A stretch of 7,586 bases of DNA from Bacteroidales bacterium (GTDB taxonomy: Bacteria; Bacteroidota; Bacteroidia; Bacteroidales; Bacteroidaceae), in the NCBI GenBank assembly GCA_009177185.1, contig WFMB01000068.1:1390-8975 (forward strand). The letters are read 5' to 3'. A model generated the notes under the pieces. It searched no databases, was not told the origin of the DNA, and saw only the letters and a program-made list of their open reading frames with translations. This document shows positions 4,679 to 7,586 of this stretch, in pieces. Position numbers and translations under genes: made by a program. Within the stretch, counting starts at the first letter, position 1. Each line of letters begins with the position of its first letter.

Positions 4679-7586
4679 ATGAAGAATCTTCTGCTAACTT
4701 TAGCGGCTTTGCTTGGTCTTTCCGTAGCAAGCCGCGCCCAGTCAGCCCCCACACAGCTGACCACGGCGCAACTCACTTCCCTCTATGCAGCCAGTGCTCG
4801 CAACTCCATCTCTATCCACGATCCCTCTGTCGTGTGGGACTCGAAGACAGGCTACTTCTACCTCTATGGTTCTCATTATGCAGGAGCCAAAACGAAAGAT
4901 TTCAAAGCCTACACAGCCATTTCTCGTTATTATCAAGGAGGCTATTACGATGATGGCTGGACCAAAACATATAATACATACAAAACCTTTCTTTCCAACC
5001 CCACCCATACCGTCAAGCGTTGTCTGCCTGGTAGCACCACGCAAGAAGAGGTCACCCTTGGCTCGTTCGACGCCTCGGCCTTTGCCTCCACATACGCGAG
5101 CATCACTGTTGGCGACCGCGCTCCCGTGACCGAAGCCGAGTGGGTGTCAGGTTGCCAATGGGCGCCAGATATTGTCTATAATCCCCACATGAACAAATGG
5201 TGTTACTATCTCAGCATCAACGGAGACTATTGGGCGTCAGTCGTTGTCCTGATGACCAGCGACAATCCCACAGGTCCTTTCACCTACGAAGCCCCCATCG
5301 TGTTTAGTGGCTTCGATGGGCAGACCCGTTCTGGCAAGCGTGTCAACTATAAGGACACCGACCTCGAAATCGTACTCGGCACTCAGAAGTCACTCCCCAG
5401 CCGCTATGCGACCAACCAGTGGGGCACTTTCTATCCCAACAGCATAGACCCCTGCGCCTTCTTTGATGAAGAAGGTGAACTTTGGCTCGCCTATGGCTCA
5501 TGGTCAGGCGGCATCTTTATGCTCAAACTCGACAAAGAGACAGGTCTCCGCGACTACACCTACACTTACGCTGGCACCAGCACGACACCCAACGCCTCTG
5601 CCACCAGCGATGCCTATTTCGGAACGAAAATCGCAGGAGGTTGCTACGTCAGTGGCGAAGGCTCATACATCCAGCACATCGGCTCCTACTACTACCTCTT
5701 CATGAGCTATGGCGGCTTTGCCCCCGATGGCGGCTATGAGATGCGCGTCTTCCGCTCCACAAGCCCCACAGGCCCATACAAAGACGCAGCAGGCAAGTCC
5801 GCCATCTTCACCTCCTGGGTGCTGAACTACGGCAAGAACGCCAGCGACAACCGCGGCATGAAGCTCATCGGAGCCATGAATAATTGGGGCTTGATGACGG
5901 TAGGGGAGTGCGCCCAAGGCCACAACTCCGTCTGTCAGGACGACAAAGGCCGCACCATCCTCGTGACCCACACCAAGTTCAACGATGGCACACTGGGTCA
6001 CGCCGTCCGTGCCTATCAGCTGTACCTCAACAAGCAAGGCTGGCTCTGCACCGCCCCCTTCCAGTTCAATGGCGAAGAGACTACAGACGAGACCATTGCC
6101 ACCACCCAGCCATGGTCGGCGGCCGACATTGAAGGCGACTACCATGTCCTCATCCACCCCTACCGCCTCGACCACGACAACATGCAGGAAGCCACCCCCG
6201 CCACCATTCATCTCTCGGCCGACGGCACAGTTACAGGCTCCTACACTGGCACATGGAAATACACCGACGAAGGCACATCCTACTTCCAAATCAAGCTCGG
6301 CTCCTACACCTACAACGGCGTGGTGGTAGAGCAGACCCTCGAAGGCAACACCTCCAAAGCCCTCTGCTTCACCGCCATCGGCACTTCTGGCACCAACTGC
6401 GGAGTGCCCGTGTGGGGCTACAAGTTGCAGCCAGCCTATGCCCTCTCACGCAACTACCAGCTCTATAGCGCCACCTACCTCAAGCCCGGCCTCTTCACCA
6501 GCGTGTCCAAGAATCTCGACCTCATCTTCGACCCCATCGAGAATGTTCGCCTCTCTTGGACCTCCTCCATGCCCGATGTCCTCTCCGACGAAGGCAAGTA
6601 CAACGCGCCGGCCGAACAGCAGAAGTTCACCATGACCGCCCGTCTGTCGTGTGGCAACTACTTCTGGGAGAATACTTACAACGCCACAGCCAAGCCTGCC
6701 ACAGCCGTCACGGGCGACCCCACCTCTGGCATTGTTGCTTACTATAACTTCGACGAATCCCCAGCCATCAACCTCTTCGACGAGACCCAGACAGCCGAAC
6801 TGCGTCGCAGTTCCACCTCCACCGCCTATCCCGTCTTGGAAACCGACTATGCCCGTTTCGGACAAGTCCTTCACCAAGCCTTTGGCTCCATCGGAAACAA
6901 CAGCTACACTCGCATGCCCAACCCCTTGGCTGGGCAGGACGACCTCGACGGCTTCACCGTCAGCTTGTGGGTGAACCGTGCCGATGCCGCCAACCCATGG
7001 GATGCCCTGTGGAGCTTCTTCAGCGGTGCCACAGCCAAAGCCTCAGGTCCGCGCCTCTTTTTCACAGGCAATAGCTACCTCGGCTTCAACGACAACGCAG
7101 GCCACTGGTTCGATGTCAACTATCCCGTAGCCAACGACATCCACGCATCAGGTCAGTACAAAACCGTTGACCGCATAGATGCCAACACGTGGCGTCTCAT
7201 CACCGTCACCTACTCCAAGACCAACGGCTACACCTTCTACCGCGACGGCACCAAGTATGTGTCAGGCAACATGGTCTATGCTGGCAGCGAGACGAAAGAC
7301 GCCTTCGACCGCAATCTCGTGCTCAACTTCGTCAAGTCCGCCACCTACTTCTACTTAGGTCTCGGCTCCTTCTGGGGCTCAGCCGAAGCACGCTTCGACG
7401 ACCTCATCATCTACAACCGCGAACTCTCGTCCGATGATGTGAAGGGACTCAACACCCTCCTCAACCGTGTCAGCCCCTTCAGCGAAGGTACCATCGTCGG
7501 CATCGACCAACCGACCGCCCCCACAGCGTCGCCCGCCAATGCTACGCGCAAAGGCATCTACGACCTCATGGGACGCCCCGTGCAAC
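4679..7586 (+). CDS. Secreted GH43 family protein (arabinanase-like) with GH43_C, Ig-like and LamG domains, 3' partial
   Basis: One uninterrupted frame runs from ATG 4679 past the right edge (969 codons seen). An in-frame TAG at 4631 lies upstream and no other start fits. Residues 1-20 are a signal peptide (MKNLLLTLAALLGLSVASRA, cleavage before Q21) with no lipobox cysteine. Residues about 40-470 are a GH43 five-bladed propeller: HDPS with catalytic base D48, WAPD at 161-164, SIDP with modulator D257, GEGSY with catalytic acid E327, and GHNSV with H415, the likely metal-coordinating histidine of arabinanases. YGGFAPDGGYEMRVFRS resembles Abn2-type endo-arabinanases. GH43_C beta-sandwich: about 486-582. 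Atrophied Ig-like domain: about 600-675 (LSWTSSMPDVLSDEGKY). LamG-like domain: 684-929, with GIVAYYNFDES, FTVSLWVN and FDDLIIYNREL. GIYDLMGRPVQ at 959-969 begins a Bacteroidales terminal tail, so only a few tens of residues are probably missing. Substrate is inferred, probably arabinan side chains of pectin; other GH43 activities remain possible. Confidence 0.92.
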   Translation, partial: MKNLLLTLAALLGLSVASRAQSAPTQLTTAQLTSLYAASARNSISIHDPSVVWDSKTGYFYLYGSHYAGAKTKDFKAYTAISRYYQGGYYDDGWTKTYNTYKTFLSNPTHTVKRCLPGSTTQEEVTLGSFDASAFASTYASITVGDRAPVTEAEWVSGCQWAPDIVYNPHMNKWCYYLSINGDYWASVVVLMTSDNPTGPFTYEAPIVFSGFDGQTRSGKRVNYKDTDLEIVLGTQKSLPSRYATNQWGTFYPNSIDPCAFFDEEGELWLAYGSWSGGIFMLKLDKETGLRDYTYTYAGTSTTPNASATSDAYFGTKIAGGCYVSGEGSYIQHIGSYYYLFMSYGGFAPDGGYEMRVFRSTSPTGPYKDAAGKSAIFTSWVLNYGKNASDNRGMKLIGAMNNWGLMTVGECAQGHNSVCQDDKGRTILVTHTKFNDGTLGHAVRAYQLYLNKQGWLCTAPFQFNGEETTDETIATTQPWSAADIEGDYHVLIHPYRLDHDNMQEATPATIHLSADGTVTGSYTGTWKYTDEGTSYFQIKLGSYTYNGVVVEQTLEGNTSKALCFTAIGTSGTNCGVPVWGYKLQPAYALSRNYQLYSATYLKPGLFTSVSKNLDLIFDPIENVRLSWTSSMPDVLSDEGKYNAPAEQQKFTMTARLSCGNYFWENTYNATAKPATAVTGDPTSGIVAYYNFDESPAINLFDETQTAELRRSSTSTAYPVLETDYARFGQVLHQAFGSIGNNSYTRMPNPLAGQDDLDGFTVSLWVNRADAANPWDALWSFFSGATAKASGPRLFFTGNSYLGFNDNAGHWFDVNYPVANDIHASGQYKTVDRIDANTWRLITVTYSKTNGYTFYRDGTKYVSGNMVYAGSETKDAFDRNLVLNFVKSATYFYLGLGSFWGSAEARFDDLIIYNRELSSDDVKGLNTLLNRVSPFSEGTIVGIDQPTAPTASPANATRKGIYDLMGRPVQ

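Noticed and set aside
5663..6289. 208-codon open frame on the minus strand inside the GH43 gene
   Set aside because: Its product is Gly/Val/Ala-rich with no family resemblance. The strong C-ending codon bias of the plus-strand gene removes stops from this antisense frame. The plus frame has signal peptide, catalytic motifs and domain structure.
6446..6877. 143-codon minus-strand frame opposite the GH43 gene's Ig-like region
   Set aside because: Gly/Val-rich antisense shadow of a GC3-rich gene, without any domain signal.

Overview
The window comes from a member of the Bacteroidota, most likely the order Bacteroidales and close to Prevotella or Bacteroides. Four things point there. The gene order secY-map-infA-rpmJ-rpsM-rpsK-rpsD-rpoA-rplQ is that of the distal spc/alpha ribosomal operon in this group. 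The ribosomal genes lack Shine-Dalgarno sequences and have A/T-rich start contexts. A promoter of the Bacteroidota type (TAnnTTTG) lies upstream of the last gene. That last gene encodes a secreted multidomain GH43 glycan-degrading protein ending in a C-terminal tail of the Bacteroidales type.

Positions 1-4236 are one tightly packed, all-plus-strand housekeeping operon. It holds the last codons of secY (translocon), then map (methionine aminopeptidase), infA (IF-1), rpmJ (L36), rpsM (S13), rpsK (S11), rpsD (S4), rpoA (RNA polymerase alpha) and rplQ (L17). Gaps are 6-33 nt except the 101-nt gap between rpsK and rpsD. That gap can fold into a bulged stem capped by a hairpin just upstream of the rpsD start, which makes it the best candidate in the window for an undescribed regulatory element. 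The operon ends in a textbook intrinsic terminator at 4262-4296. L36 and S4 both lack the zinc-binding cysteines found in many relatives.

Positions 4297-4678 are non-coding. They contain a 30-nt direct repeat in two copies exactly 96 bp apart, with an 8-nt core of it found a third time after another 96 bp, and a good Bacteroidota promoter close to the next start codon.

Positions 4679-7586 are one open reading frame of 969 codons that runs off the right edge. It has a signal peptide, a five-bladed GH43 catalytic domain of the arabinanase type with all three catalytic acids visible, a GH43 C-terminal beta-sandwich, an atrophied bacterial Ig-like domain, a LamG/concanavalin-like domain, and the start of the terminal tail motif. 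It is an exported plant-polysaccharide hydrolase, functionally unrelated to the ribosomal operon and separated from it by the terminator and its own promoter. Its strongly C-ending codon usage differs from the upstream genes.
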